This document shows, one piece after another, positions 44,068 to 51,186 of a stretch of 58,446 bases of DNA (within the stretch, counting starts at the first letter, position 1; each line of letters begins with the position of its first letter). The notes beneath the pieces are model-generated. The model had not been told where the DNA came from and did no database searches. It saw nothing but the letters and a program-made list of their open reading frames with translations. The stretch is from a virus: IMG/VR virus record IMGVR_UViG_3300020711_000011, positions 1 to 58,446 of that record, one strand, 5' to 3'. The translations under genes and the position numbers were made by a program.

Positions 44068-44101
44068 AGGATTAATATTTAAAAAGATTAAAAGGTTTCA
44101 A

Positions 44102-45394
44102 TTACATTCCTTGAACAATCGAAATAATTTGATTGATTTGCGTTATAAATTGTGTCTTGTTTGGTGATTGCGCTGCATCAAAAGTAATATAACCTAAAGC
44201 TTCATTCAATGCTGATAAAGCTGCCGTTTTATCATCATTATTTAATATCATTGATTGATAATTATTTGTTAAGTTATTTAAAATGTATTTCAGTCCAAAG
44301 CTCATTGCTTGATTGTAATAGTTTGGTTCACCGAATGCTGAGACAGATCTTAAATCATCATACATATTGTATACATTCTTTGGTCTATTTACCATGCTTT
44401 TTAATGCAATAGCAGTTGCCAATTGAGCATATCCATATCTAGAAATATATTGGCTAATCGATTTTGTTTGATATTCATTGTTACTTACGATGGTTCCTGG
44501 AGCTCCTGCGGTACTTGTCGTCATTCCATAGTTAGTAATCCAACCAGCATAGTACCATATTGCAGCATTGTGCACAGCATCTGGTAAAACTGAGGATCCT
44601 CCTAATTCTAAGCTCCTTCGGTAAATATCTCCGACCAACCAAACTGGTTCTAATGAACTTCCCATTTGATTATCAGATGAATTGTATACTCTTGTTGAAA
44701 CTCCGGCTGCATTTGTTACCCATGCATCATTATCTACATAATTTAAGATTCCAATCTTACCGTTATGATTAATAATTTGATTTTGCATATAGATCGCAGA
44801 GATCCATTTCATCGAATTTAAAGAAGACGCATAATTGGTAGAATTTCCTGGATCTCCTGGAAAAAGTTCATAATTACCCATTGTTGCAAATAGTGCCTTC
44901 TTTATAATCATATATGAATCATCAGCTGGTCTATTTTTAAAAGCAGCATATAGATATGGCCATCCGTTCATTGGATCGATGTTACCACTAATCAAATATA
45001 ACGTACTGTCGGGCATCCAATCATTTAGAGCCACAGTATCGCTCCAATGCGGTAATGCAAATGGAAGAGCTAATTTCGTAAAGTCCCATCCATTAATTTT
45101 GGATAAACTATAAGACGTATCCGACATTCCAAGTTGAACGTCAATACTTGCAGAACCTTCAGAAGTTGCAGATGTCAAATTTGATGATGACATTGAAACA
45201 TTTGAAAGTAATCCAAGTTGCTTTATCTTCGTAGTATCAGGAAGATTTGAAGATTTAATGCTGCTTCCAGATTTATTTCCAGATGCTAATAGGGCTGCAG
45301 TTTGTTGAGTACTTGTGTTTGATAAAGGCAAACCTTCCTTTTGGCATGATGCTAATAAAATTGCACCTAATGCGATTAAGATATTTTTTTTCAT
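44102..45394 (-). CDS. Phage-encoded lipoprotein
   Basis: A 430-residue exported lipoprotein: a KKN start, a hydrophobic helix ILIALGAILL and a lipobox LLAS-C with lipid-modified Cys17 predicted (cleavage before Cys). After the Cys comes QKEG and a Ser/Thr-rich linker to about residue 80, common for surface-exposed lipoproteins of Bacteroidota. The mature part (80-430) is a mixed alpha/beta domain, Asn/Tyr/Trp-rich (WPYLYAAFKNRPADDSYM, then NRPKNVYNMYDDL); I see no catalytic motif and no known family. It follows the gene under promoter A by 2 bases, suggesting early expression. Superinfection exclusion by blocking a receptor is the most plausible role but is speculation. Confidence 0.75.
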   Translation of the reverse strand: MKKNILIALGAILLASCQKEGLPLSNTSTQQTAALLASGNKSGSSIKSSNLPDTTKIKQLGLLSNVSMSSSNLTSATSEGSASIDVQLGMSDTSYSLSKINGWDFTKLALPFALPHWSDTVALNDWMPDSTLYLISGNIDPMNGWPYLYAAFKNRPADDSYMIIKKALFATMGNYELFPGDPGNSTNYASSLNSMKWISAIYMQNQIINHNGKIGILNYVDNDAWVTNAAGVSTRVYNSSDNQMGSSLEPVWLVGDIYRRSLELGGSSVLPDAVHNAAIWYYAGWITNYGMTTSTAGAPGTIVSNNEYQTKSISQYISRYGYAQLATAIALKSMVNRPKNVYNMYDDLRSVSAFGEPNYYNQAMSFGLKYILNNLTNNYQSMILNNDDKTAALSALNEALGYITFDAAQSPNKTQFITQINQIISIVQGM

Positions 45395-45396
45395 AA

Positions 45397-45681
45397 TTAG
45401 TATTTTGATGAGATTAAACTAAGAGGGGCACTGATCCTTTGGTTAGTATCGTTATCAACTAATACTGCTTTGGTACGTTTGATTTCGTTTACCGTGAAAG
45501 TTTTACCAGCCGCTTTAGGATGGTTAACCACTACCACTGAACCATAACTGATAGTTCTTTTAACCGAACCAGCTTCAGTTCTACGACGCAATTTAATAAC
45601 TTCGATAACATCAACATTAAGTTGAGAGAGTTCAGCGCTAGAAAGATTAGATAGAGCTGATTTGATTTGAGAATAATTCAT
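45397..45681 (-). CDS. Small hypothetical protein under the ACCGTGTCA promoter
   Basis: A 94-residue protein with a helical N-terminal half (SQIKSALSNLSSAELSQLN) and a basic SH3/KOW-like C-terminal beta region (YGSVVVVNHPKAAGKTFTV, NQRISAPLSLISSKY). It might bind RNA or protein. An 18-base leader separates the ATG from the conserved promoter; the leader ATTAAAACAAACAAT is shared with the next gene upstream. Confidence 0.55.
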   Translation of the reverse strand: MNYSQIKSALSNLSSAELSQLNVDVIEVIKLRRRTEAGSVKRTISYGSVVVVNHPKAAGKTFTVNEIKRTKAVLVDNDTNQRISAPLSLISSKY

Positions 45682-45699
45682 ATTGTTTGTTTTAATGAT

Positions 45700-45734
45700 A
45701 TGTAAATATAAACATTTTTTCTGACACGGTAAAA
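45700..45734 (-). promoter_or_regulatory. Early-type promoter A (ACCGTGTCA-N7-TGTTTATATTTACAT)
   Basis: Conserved 35-base element on the minus strand: TTTTACCGTGTCA, 7 bases, then TGTTTATATTTACAT. The TATATTTA fits a Bacteroidota -7 box, and TTTTA lies 19 bases upstream of it at the expected -33 place. The same element occurs at 46062 and 51538. Confidence 0.75.
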
Positions 45735-45735
45735 T

Positions 45736-46041
45736 TTATTTTTTAATTAAATCAGTACCAGTAAAAATATGACCTATTACGTACAAACCATCACTTCTTT
45801 TAACCAAATATCTTTTACATCTACGGTTTCTTTTAGGAACTATTAAGTTTTCTAAATGATGATTGAGCGAACTGCTACGTCCATAATTCAGTTGACCTCT
45901 TAATTCTACTTGATAGAATTCATCCATTGTTTTATATCGAACTGGACCATTTAACTGAACAAAATCTAAAATAGATTGAGTGATATAACCGTGTTGTCCT
46001 TCTTTAAGACGACTTTTGAAATTTTTAGTTTGAATATTCAT
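45736..46041 (-). CDS. Small hypothetical protein, possible DNA-binding
   Basis: A 101-residue basic protein. It has a wHTH-like pattern (YITQSILDFVQLNGPVRYK, YKTMDEFYQVELRGQLNYG) followed by a basic beta hairpin (KRNRRCKRYLVKRSDGLYV). This is consistent with a small winged-helix regulator, but no family is recognised. It is driven by promoter B and followed immediately by promoter A, so it might regulate this early region; that is inference. Confidence 0.5.
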   Translation of the reverse strand: MNIQTKNFKSRLKEGQHGYITQSILDFVQLNGPVRYKTMDEFYQVELRGQLNYGRSSSLNHHLENLIVPKRNRRCKRYLVKRSDGLYVIGHIFTGTDLIKK

Positions 46042-46061
46042 ATTGTTTGTTTTTAATTATA

Positions 46062-46095
46062 ATGTAATATAAACAATTTCTATGACACGGTAAAA
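46062..46095 (-). promoter_or_regulatory. Early-type promoter B (ACCGTGTCA-N7-TGTTTATATTACAT)
   Basis: Second copy of the early element on the minus strand, with the same TTTTACCGTGTCA, the same 7-base gap, then TGTTTATATTACAT; it lies 20 bases before the ATG at 46041. The leader TTAAAAACAAACAAT is nearly identical to that of promoter A. Confidence 0.75.
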
Positions 46096-46099
46096 TATT

Positions 46100-47023
46100 T
46101 TATAAACTATTTTCAAAATCTTTTCTGTACTTAAGCAGTGCAAGTTCTTTTGCCTTTGATTCTAATTCTATATCAATCAAATATCCGTGTGTATTGATTT
46201 CTTCGTAGATGTAATCGGCATGAGCCCTGAAGATAGAATCTTCGTCTTCGTTAATTTTCTTCGACGATGAATAGTGCGTTATTGGAATAATGCTGCTGTC
46301 CCATGATTTGAATGCCAGTCCAAGGGCTTCTGCTTCGGTAAGGTTACCTGGGTTGCATTGATGATGCAGAAAATCGAATGTGATCGGAATTCCAATGTTC
46401 TTATAGATTCCTTCGTATAGGTCTTCTACCGTGTACATCGAAGCCTTGTCATCATTCTCGATCACCAATCTTTTCTTTGCAGTATCATCCAACAGCTGGA
46501 AGTTGTCGCAGAATGTCCTGATTGTCTTCTCTTTGTCGCCATAAGCACCACCAATATGAATATTGATTGGATAATAAGGTGTTCGTGGCAGACCCATCAG
46601 ATCCAATATCTGACCATGCTGACACAGTTCTTTGTATGCTTTTTGAACAACTTGCGGCTTTGGAGATGCCAATACGTTAAAGGGTCCAGGATGGAACGTA
46701 AGTCTTACACCATTTTTTTGTACCGTATCACCGATACGTTCTAATATGACCTGAATCTTTTTGAAGTCTGGAAGATCGGTTAACTCATATTCTGACATCC
46801 ACGGAACCATATCGCTTGACATTCGGTACACTTTGATACCTCGTTGAATGTTCCATTGAATTACCTTTTCGAGGTCTTCGACGTTTTTAAGAGTGAGTTC
46901 TGAAGAGTACTTGATGCCTTTATCGTTGAAAGTTTTTCTGATCATCGATCTATTGGTCGTCAAGTTTTTTGATTCTTGTAACGTAAGATTAATGCAACAA
47001 TAACCCAAATTTAAGTTGCTCAT
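46100..47023 (-). CDS. uvsE: UV DNA damage endonuclease (UVDE/UvsE)
   Basis: A 307-residue UvsE-type TIM-barrel nuclease, which nicks DNA 5' to UV photoproducts and starts alternative excision repair. The metal-site residues fit the family: LTFHPGPF (His111), NIHIGGAYGDKE (His156), LVIENDD (Glu189), ITFDFLHHQC (Asp217, His220/His221) and ITHYSSS (His250). The N-terminus LGYCCINLTL is typical. Full length compared with bacterial enzymes (about 300 residues). Phage-encoded UVDE is uncommon; T4 uses DenV glycosylase instead. It lies 2 bases downstream of the next gene upstream, in the same unit. Confidence 0.92.
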   Translation of the reverse strand: MSNLNLGYCCINLTLQESKNLTTNRSMIRKTFNDKGIKYSSELTLKNVEDLEKVIQWNIQRGIKVYRMSSDMVPWMSEYELTDLPDFKKIQVILERIGDTVQKNGVRLTFHPGPFNVLASPKPQVVQKAYKELCQHGQILDLMGLPRTPYYPINIHIGGAYGDKEKTIRTFCDNFQLLDDTAKKRLVIENDDKASMYTVEDLYEGIYKNIGIPITFDFLHHQCNPGNLTEAEALGLAFKSWDSSIIPITHYSSSKKINEDEDSIFRAHADYIYEEINTHGYLIDIELESKAKELALLKYRKDFENSL

Positions 47024-47025
47024 TA

Positions 47026-47418
47026 TTAATATTCTTTTTCAAATTCGTAATAGTAATCTGCAGCTGCACAGTCTCTAAAAGCATCTAAGATTAAAAAGTC
47101 CATGTTTGTTCCATTTATGTTTTCAAAGAATCGATTAAATTCATCTTGTAGATTTTCAGCAGGAACTTTAGGTTGTAGATAATTTAATACTGCTGAAACT
47201 GCTCTACCTGCAACTGTACTATCATCTGTAAATCTATAGCCTCTATAATAATCTTCTCCAGCAGGAAATGTATCGAATATTTCTTGATCTGAATATCTCA
47301 TTCGATAAAGACTAACTGCAGTCTGCACTGATGCCGTTTGGCTATTGGTTTGGATGTTAGGAATGTAGGTAGATCCGTTGCATTCGATTTCATTGATGTT
47401 AATTTCTAAGTTGTTCAT
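47026..47418 (-). CDS. Small acidic hypothetical protein
   Basis: A 130-residue acidic protein of unknown family. The C-terminal half is helical and ends in an acidic aromatic stretch (CAAADYYYEFEKEY). It is the first gene of a unit containing UVDE; the start is preceded by a TGTTTATATTTGCAT promoter at 47442-47460, whose core equals that of promoters A-C. Confidence 0.5.
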   Translation of the reverse strand: MNNLEININEIECNGSTYIPNIQTNSQTASVQTAVSLYRMRYSDQEIFDTFPAGEDYYRGYRFTDDSTVAGRAVSAVLNYLQPKVPAENLQDEFNRFFENINGTNMDFLILDAFRDCAAADYYYEFEKEY

Positions 47419-47441
47419 TTTTTGTTTTAGTTTTTAATGAT

Positions 47442-47460
47442 ATGCAAATATAAACAAAAA
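47442..47460 (-). promoter_or_regulatory. Promoter with TGTTTATATTTGCAT core
   Basis: TTTTTGTTTATATTTGCAT on the minus strand, 23 bases upstream of the ATG at 47418. It has the exact TATATTTG -7 box of Bacteroidota but no ACCGTGTCA: the terminator T-run occupies that place. Confidence 0.6.
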
Positions 47461-47484
47461 TGCCCAGATTAAAAAATCTGGGCA
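47461..47484 (-). terminator. Rho-independent terminator
   Basis: Perfect 10-bp stem (TGCCCAGATT / AATCTGGGCA) with a 4-base loop, followed by five T on the minus strand, downstream of the membrane protein gene. The T-run overlaps the next promoter. Confidence 0.92.
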
Positions 47485-47510
47485 CAACTATTTTTAAAAA
47501 AAGTTTTAAA

Positions 47511-47855
47511 TTATTTCCAAAGCAACTGGACCGCAATTAAAATAGCTGCGATTCCTAAAGAAACCATAGTTTTTGTATTAAGACCTTCATCCATTAGGAT
47601 CCAAGTCATTACGGCAAAGATTACCATTCCAGTAGCTTGACCTAAAAATCTTGCAGGCCAAAGCTCTCCTTTAAAGTGTAGGGCAATATATTGTACTGAT
47701 TGAATAAACATATAGGACGCAGAGGTACCGAATATAAGTGATACGATAAACGGATGTTCTTTAAATTTAGGATAGATGAACTGTCCATAACTTTGAAACC
47801 ACACCAAAATTTGCGCGAAAGCCATATAGAGAAATCCAATAGTTAAATTGTTCAT
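47511..47855 (-). CDS. Four-helix membrane protein (SMR/DMT-like)
   Basis: A 114-residue integral membrane protein with four predicted transmembrane helices (about residues 5-22, 35-55, 68-88 and 94-113). The third helix GQATGMVIFAVMTWILMDEG followed by LNTKTMVSLGIAAILIAV is the two-helix pattern of small multidrug resistance/DMT-fold proteins. Residue Glu14-type binding seen in EmrE is not evident, so transport is unproven. It shares a start-stop junction with RNase HII (47855) and is followed by a strong terminator. Possible roles are metabolite export, exclusion, or a holin-like function. Confidence 0.65.
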   Translation of the reverse strand: MNNLTIGFLYMAFAQILVWFQSYGQFIYPKFKEHPFIVSLIFGTSASYMFIQSVQYIALHFKGELWPARFLGQATGMVIFAVMTWILMDEGLNTKTMVSLGIAAILIAVQLLWK

Positions 47856-48484
47856 TAGAATAATTGTTCTGTTTTTGTTAACAGATGCGATATGAAACTC
47901 ATTCTATGATTTTTACTAGGACCTAATGTTTTAATTGCATTAATGTGCGCTGCAGTACCATATCCCTTGTTCGAAGCCCATCCATAAATCTTACCCTCTT
48001 CTTCGTTTCTCATCCATTCATCATGTTTTACCTTTGCTATGATCGAAGCCGCAGCGATGGCAGTATATTTATTGTCTCCACCGACTATTGTTTGATATTT
48101 ATAATCATGATAGCCGTGAAATTGATCTCCATCGACAATAATAAAATCAAATTGTTGGTTTTGTTCTGTTAAACTATCCAAACATTTCTTCATTCCATGC
48201 ATCGTTGCATTTAAAATGTTGATCTTCTCGATCATTTCAGGTTCTATATGGACACAAGACCATGCGATCACATTATCCATTACCACTTTATAAGATTCTG
48301 CCTTCTGTGGTTCAGAAAGCAATTTAGAATCTCTTATCGCTGGGTGTTGGAATCCAATGGGCATTATGCATGCTGCAACGGTAACCGGTCCTGCTAAAGC
48401 TCCTCTTCCAGCCTCATCGAGTCCAACCTCTATAATGCTTGTGTTCTCGTTAAACTGCGATTTCAATAAGATCAATTTTGGCAT
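47855..48484 (-). CDS. rnhB: Ribonuclease HII
   Basis: A 209-residue RNase HII, which removes RNA from RNA-DNA hybrids and single ribonucleotides. Catalytic acids are visible: GLDEAGRGALAGP with Asp23 and Glu24, IIVDGDQFHG with Asp118, and AAASIIAKVKHDEW with Asp155. The DSKLLS motif (residues 52-57) and the HxxSF-type ending (NHRMSFISHLL) also fit. Length matches bacterial RnhB. T4-like phages normally use an RNase H of FEN type (rnh), so this bacterial-type enzyme is unusual. It could have been acquired from the host lineage. Overlaps the membrane protein start by one base. Confidence 0.95.
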   Translation of the reverse strand: MPKLILLKSQFNENTSIIEVGLDEAGRGALAGPVTVAACIMPIGFQHPAIRDSKLLSEPQKAESYKVVMDNVIAWSCVHIEPEMIEKINILNATMHGMKKCLDSLTEQNQQFDFIIVDGDQFHGYHDYKYQTIVGGDNKYTAIAAASIIAKVKHDEWMRNEEEGKIYGWASNKGYGTAAHINAIKTLGPSKNHRMSFISHLLTKTEQLF

Positions 48485-48531
48485 ATACGTAAATTAAGTA
48501 TTTAATCTTATATGAAAATATGTGTAAAAGT

Positions 48532-49218
48532 TTACTTACCGTTCTCATCTTTCCACTTTTCATAGCGGTTAACAACGTCTTGTAGAATTTTAGCTCTTAC
48601 AATATCTTTTTCGCCAAAGATATGTGTTCCGATTCCTTTAATTCCTTTCAACATATCCATGAACGACGGCAGAGATACCTTTGATTTAGCGATGTCGTGT
48701 TGACTTACGTCTCCAGCAACTATCACTTTAGAATCCTTACCCATTCTGGTAACAAAAAGCATCAATTGTTTATAATCGGCGTTTTGCGCTTCATCAAGGA
48801 TCATCAATGCATCATCGAATGTATCACCTCTCATGTATGCGAGCGGTTGAAATTCAATAATGCCTTTTCCGAATAGGGTTTCAGTCTGAGAGAAGCCTAT
48901 GATTTTTTCAATATTGGATTTATAAGATTTCATGTAGGGATCCACCTTCTCATCGATCGTTCCTGGTAAAAAACCAAGTTTCTCTCCAGCCTCTTGAATG
49001 GGCTTACATAAAATAATTCTTTTAATTTTCTGTTCTTGTAATAATTGGAGTGCTACATAGCATGCTGTAAAAGTTTTAGAGGTACCTGCTGGTCCATAAC
49101 AAAATGTAATATCATTCTCTAAAACCGTATCGACATAATTAATTTGAGATTGCCTTAATTGTACGTGATTGGTTGTTTCCTTCTGACTGCTGTTCTTTTG
49201 ATTTTTAGATGATGCCAT
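48532..49218 (-). CDS. phoH: PhoH-like ATPase
   Basis: A 228-residue PhoH-family P-loop ATPase. Walker A is GPAGTSKT (residues 42-49); Walker B is LMILDEAQN with Asp142 and Glu143; the sensor-like VIVAGDVSQHD and the preceding RIILCKPIQEAGEKLGFLPG are typical. PhoH proteins are common in phage genomes and are thought to act on RNA, but their role in infection is not settled. The N-terminal 20 residues are Ser/Lys/Gln-rich and disordered. It is the last gene of the DnaJ-bS21 unit. Confidence 0.92.
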   Translation of the reverse strand: MASSKNQKNSSQKETTNHVQLRQSQINYVDTVLENDITFCYGPAGTSKTFTACYVALQLLQEQKIKRIILCKPIQEAGEKLGFLPGTIDEKVDPYMKSYKSNIEKIIGFSQTETLFGKGIIEFQPLAYMRGDTFDDALMILDEAQNADYKQLMLFVTRMGKDSKVIVAGDVSQHDIAKSKVSLPSFMDMLKGIKGIGTHIFGEKDIVRAKILQDVVNRYEKWKDENGK

Positions 49219-49234
49219 GCATTTTATCTATTTT

Positions 49235-49483
49235 TTAGTCTCCTGCCATTATAACAAGATCCTTGAGCTTCATCAGTTTTTCGCACTTTTCATACTCTTC
49301 CAAGTCTTCAAAGTACTCAACCAATAAATCTATAAATTTTGATCGTTGACCAGTTCCGTGTGGGATTTCGATGGTATTCTTACCATCTTGGAATGCAATA
49401 AACCTGTTCACAGTCTTGGTAAAGTTTCTAGTTACATTGTAGTAACTAGATCTCATTAGGCTATCTTTTTCTTCGTTAGACAT
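49235..49483 (-). CDS. Small EYEKC-motif protein, copy 1 (UVR-like C-terminus)
   Basis: An 82-residue protein from MSNEEKDSL (ATG 49481-49483). Another ATG lies 9 bases upstream, and an open frame continues to a TTG at 49604-49606, but that extension runs through the intergenic region. Residues 52-76 (LLVEYFEDLEEYEKCEKLMK) match the C-terminal helices of two further proteins nearby (49801-50061 and 51187-51519), with the invariant EEYEKC. The pattern looks like the UVR motif of UvrB/UvrC/McsA-type proteins, a two-helix protein-binding hairpin. Function unknown. It lies between bS21 and PhoH. Confidence 0.7.
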   Translation of the reverse strand: MSNEEKDSLMRSSYYNVTRNFTKTVNRFIAFQDGKNTIEIPHGTGQRSKFIDLLVEYFEDLEEYEKCEKLMKLKDLVIMAGD

Positions 49484-49615
49484 ATAATTCATTACCAGTC
49501 TGTTCTTTCTTTTTGTGGCTGTATACCGTTGTTCGAGGTATATATTACAGCCGAACAAATAATACAACAATTTCGGATATTTTATTACGTTAATAAAATG
49601 TAACAAAATCCCTGA

Positions 49616-49804
49616 TTAGTCTATGTTTTGTTGTTTTTGTTGTTTGTAGATTGCTTTAAGGTTCTGAGTTCTATTGATAACACTTGGTTTTTCGAACTCT
49701 TTTCTTTTTTGTAGCTCTTGGGTTTGCTTAGTTTTAAGAACCTTTCTTTTGTATTCCTTTAGAGCTTTTTCAATATTACCGTCTTTGATATTAACTATAA
49801 TCAT
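49616..49804 (-). CDS. rpsU: Ribosomal protein bS21, phage-encoded
   Basis: A 62-residue bS21 homologue: MIIVNIKDGNIEKALKEYKR then KEFEKPSVINRTQNLKAIY match Bacteroidota bS21 (IEKALKxxKRK, EFxKPSVxxRxxxxKAxY). The conserved C-terminal aromatic residue is kept (Tyr53). In Bacteroidota, bS21 with bS18 and bS6 sequesters the anti-Shine-Dalgarno tail of 16S rRNA, so a phage copy could alter which mRNAs the 30S selects. The start overlaps the stop of the upstream gene (ATGA). Unlike host rpsU of many Flavobacteriales, no extended SD precedes it. The family is secure; incorporation into ribosomes is inferred. Confidence 0.93.
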   Translation of the reverse strand: MIIVNIKDGNIEKALKEYKRKVLKTKQTQELQKRKEFEKPSVINRTQNLKAIYKQQKQQNID

Positions 49805-50061
49805 AGAGTTTCAATAATTTTTTTAAGGTTGTGACACTTTTCATATTCTTCGCGAGATTCAAACCATTTTATTAATATATCTAATGCTTCAATTTGAGTT
49901 TCTCGAGGTACATTTCCATCTTGTAGAGCACCCATCTTTTTTTCAATCAATGCGCGATATGTGATTTCCATCATTTGCGCCTGATTTAATGTTGCTAAAT
50001 AACTAAAGAATTGGTTTGGATTATTTCCATCTAGTATATCATCATACTGTTCCACTTTCAA
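49801..50061 (-). CDS. Small EYEKC-motif protein, copy 2
   Basis: An 86-residue paralogue of 49235-49483 and 51187-51519. Its C-terminal helices (LIKWFESREEYEKCHNLKK, residues 63-81) share W/YF-x(3)-EEYEKC-x(2)-L with them. The N-terminal 60 residues are different and helical. Start overlaps the DnaJ gene by 20 bases, and the TGA stop overlaps the bS21 ATG, so it is coupled to both. It could act as an adaptor for the chaperone or ribosome function, but this is only inferred from position. Confidence 0.7.
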   Translation of the reverse strand: MKVEQYDDILDGNNPNQFFSYLATLNQAQMMEITYRALIEKKMGALQDGNVPRETQIEALDILIKWFESREEYEKCHNLKKIIETL

Positions 50062-50851
50062 CTTCCTTTATTTTATGTATCAGCTCAATTTGAGCATCAT
50101 TTAGGCCGTGGAATGTTGTGTTTAGTTTTACAAGAATCGAACCCGATTCGTGCGTATTGTATATTGGTAGTCCTTTTCCTGGAATTCTAAGTACTTTTCC
50201 AGGTCCTGATTTCGGAGGTATCTTAAATGATATTTTTCCGGTTGGAGCCGTAATTTCTGCGGTAGTACCCAATATCATATCATAGAACCTGACATTGGTT
50301 TCGAACCATATATCATTCCCTTGTATGATAAATTGTTCACTTGGTATAATTGTAACCGTGACAATTAGATCACCCCTGGGAGCGTTACTGTTCATTGGGT
50401 GATATTGACCTCTTTGCGGGTACTTAAATATCATTCCGTTCTTCACTCCTTTTGGAAAATTGATGTTTATCTTATCGTATCCCATGTCAAACACTCGTTG
50501 CGCGCCATAGATCACGTCGTAGATGGACAATTGAGCCGAAACCTTGACGTCCGGACCCTTGTTTCCTCGGTTTCCAAATATGTTATCGAAGTCTCCGGCA
50601 AAATTACTGCCGAAATTAAAGTTCTTTAGCAGATCTTCAAGGGACGGACCGCTTTGTGTACGATCGTAAGTTGCCTTTTTATTTGGATCACTTAAGACGC
50701 TATAAGCTTCTTGGATCTGTTGAAATCTGACTTTGGTATTTGCATCTGGATTTTTATCAGGATGGAATTCCTTTGCCAGATTTCGGTATGCACGCTTGAT
50801 TTCATCCTGCGTTGCAGCATCACTAACTCCTAATGTGTTGTAGTGACTCAT
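50042..50851 (-). CDS. DnaJ/CbpA-type J-domain co-chaperone
   Basis: A 269-residue J-protein. Residues 3-65 are a J domain with the His30-Pro-Asp32 motif (LAKEFHPDKNPDANTK), needed to stimulate Hsp70 (host DnaK). A Gly/Phe-rich linker (NFGSNFAGDFDNIFGNRG) follows, then the two C-terminal substrate-binding barrels (VSAQLSIYDVIYGAQRVFDM and RGDLIVTVTIIPSEQF). There is no CxxCxGxG zinc finger, so it is CbpA-like. A phage J-protein may recruit DnaK for virion assembly or replication. The Hsp20 gene lies about 0.7 kb upstream. Confidence 0.92.
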   Translation of the reverse strand: MSHYNTLGVSDAATQDEIKRAYRNLAKEFHPDKNPDANTKVRFQQIQEAYSVLSDPNKKATYDRTQSGPSLEDLLKNFNFGSNFAGDFDNIFGNRGNKGPDVKVSAQLSIYDVIYGAQRVFDMGYDKININFPKGVKNGMIFKYPQRGQYHPMNSNAPRGDLIVTVTIIPSEQFIIQGNDIWFETNVRFYDMILGTTAEITAPTGKISFKIPPKSGPGKVLRIPGKGLPIYNTHESGSILVKLNTTFHGLNDAQIELIHKIKEVESGTV

Positions 50852-51087
50852 TATTTCTCGTTTTTACGTCTGTCAATAGCCTCTTGTATCTTTTCTCTGG
50901 TACCGGTAACGATATCGATTTTTTGCTGACGTTCCATTAAATCGGCAACTCGTTTAAGTTGTTTGGCTAGTTCTTGAGCGGTTGATTCGGTAATAGGAGA
51001 GACTGTGTTCTTGCTCTTTGGAGATGCCAGGGCTGTGGTCCATCCCTTTGGAACTTTAGCGGGCAATTTTACTTTTTTATCTGACAT
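50851..51087 (-). CDS. Small basic protein upstream of DnaJ
   Basis: A 78-residue Lys-rich protein (VKLPAKVPKGWTTALASPKS) with a helical C-terminal half (AQELAKQLKRVADLMERQQK). Unknown family. Its stop overlaps the DnaJ start by one base, and a TATATAAA box lies 23 bases upstream of its ATG, making it first in the DnaJ-bS21-PhoH unit. The proline/lysine N-terminus suggests a flexible tail. Confidence 0.5.
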   Translation of the reverse strand: MSDKKVKLPAKVPKGWTTALASPKSKNTVSPITESTAQELAKQLKRVADLMERQQKIDIVTGTREKIQEAIDRRKNEK

Positions 51088-51110
51088 AATATTGTAATAT
51101 TTTAATCTAT

Positions 51111-51118
51111 TTTATATA
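51111..51118 (-). promoter_or_regulatory. TATATAAA late-type promoter box
   Basis: TATATAAA on the minus strand, 23 bases upstream of the ATG at 51087. It follows the terminator-like hairpin at 51142-51163, so the DnaJ-bS21-PhoH unit has its own promoter. Confidence 0.5.
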
Positions 51119-51141
51119 TTCGGCTTTCTTTGTTTACAAGA

Positions 51142-51163
51142 ATGGGTTCCTTTCGGAACCCAT
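51142..51163 (-). terminator. Hairpin, probable terminator
   Basis: Perfect 9-bp stem (ATGGGTTCC / GGAACCCAT) with a GAAA loop on the minus strand, downstream of EYEKC copy 3. The T-run after it is weak (TTCTTG), so termination may be partial. Confidence 0.6.
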
Positions 51164-51186
51164 ATCATATCACTACCATAAAATCT

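Noticed and set aside
49484-49606. TTG-initiated N-terminal extension of EYEKC copy 1
   Set aside because: It would run through the intergenic region with TATA-like sequence; internal ATG codons at 49490 and 49481 match the size of the paralogues.
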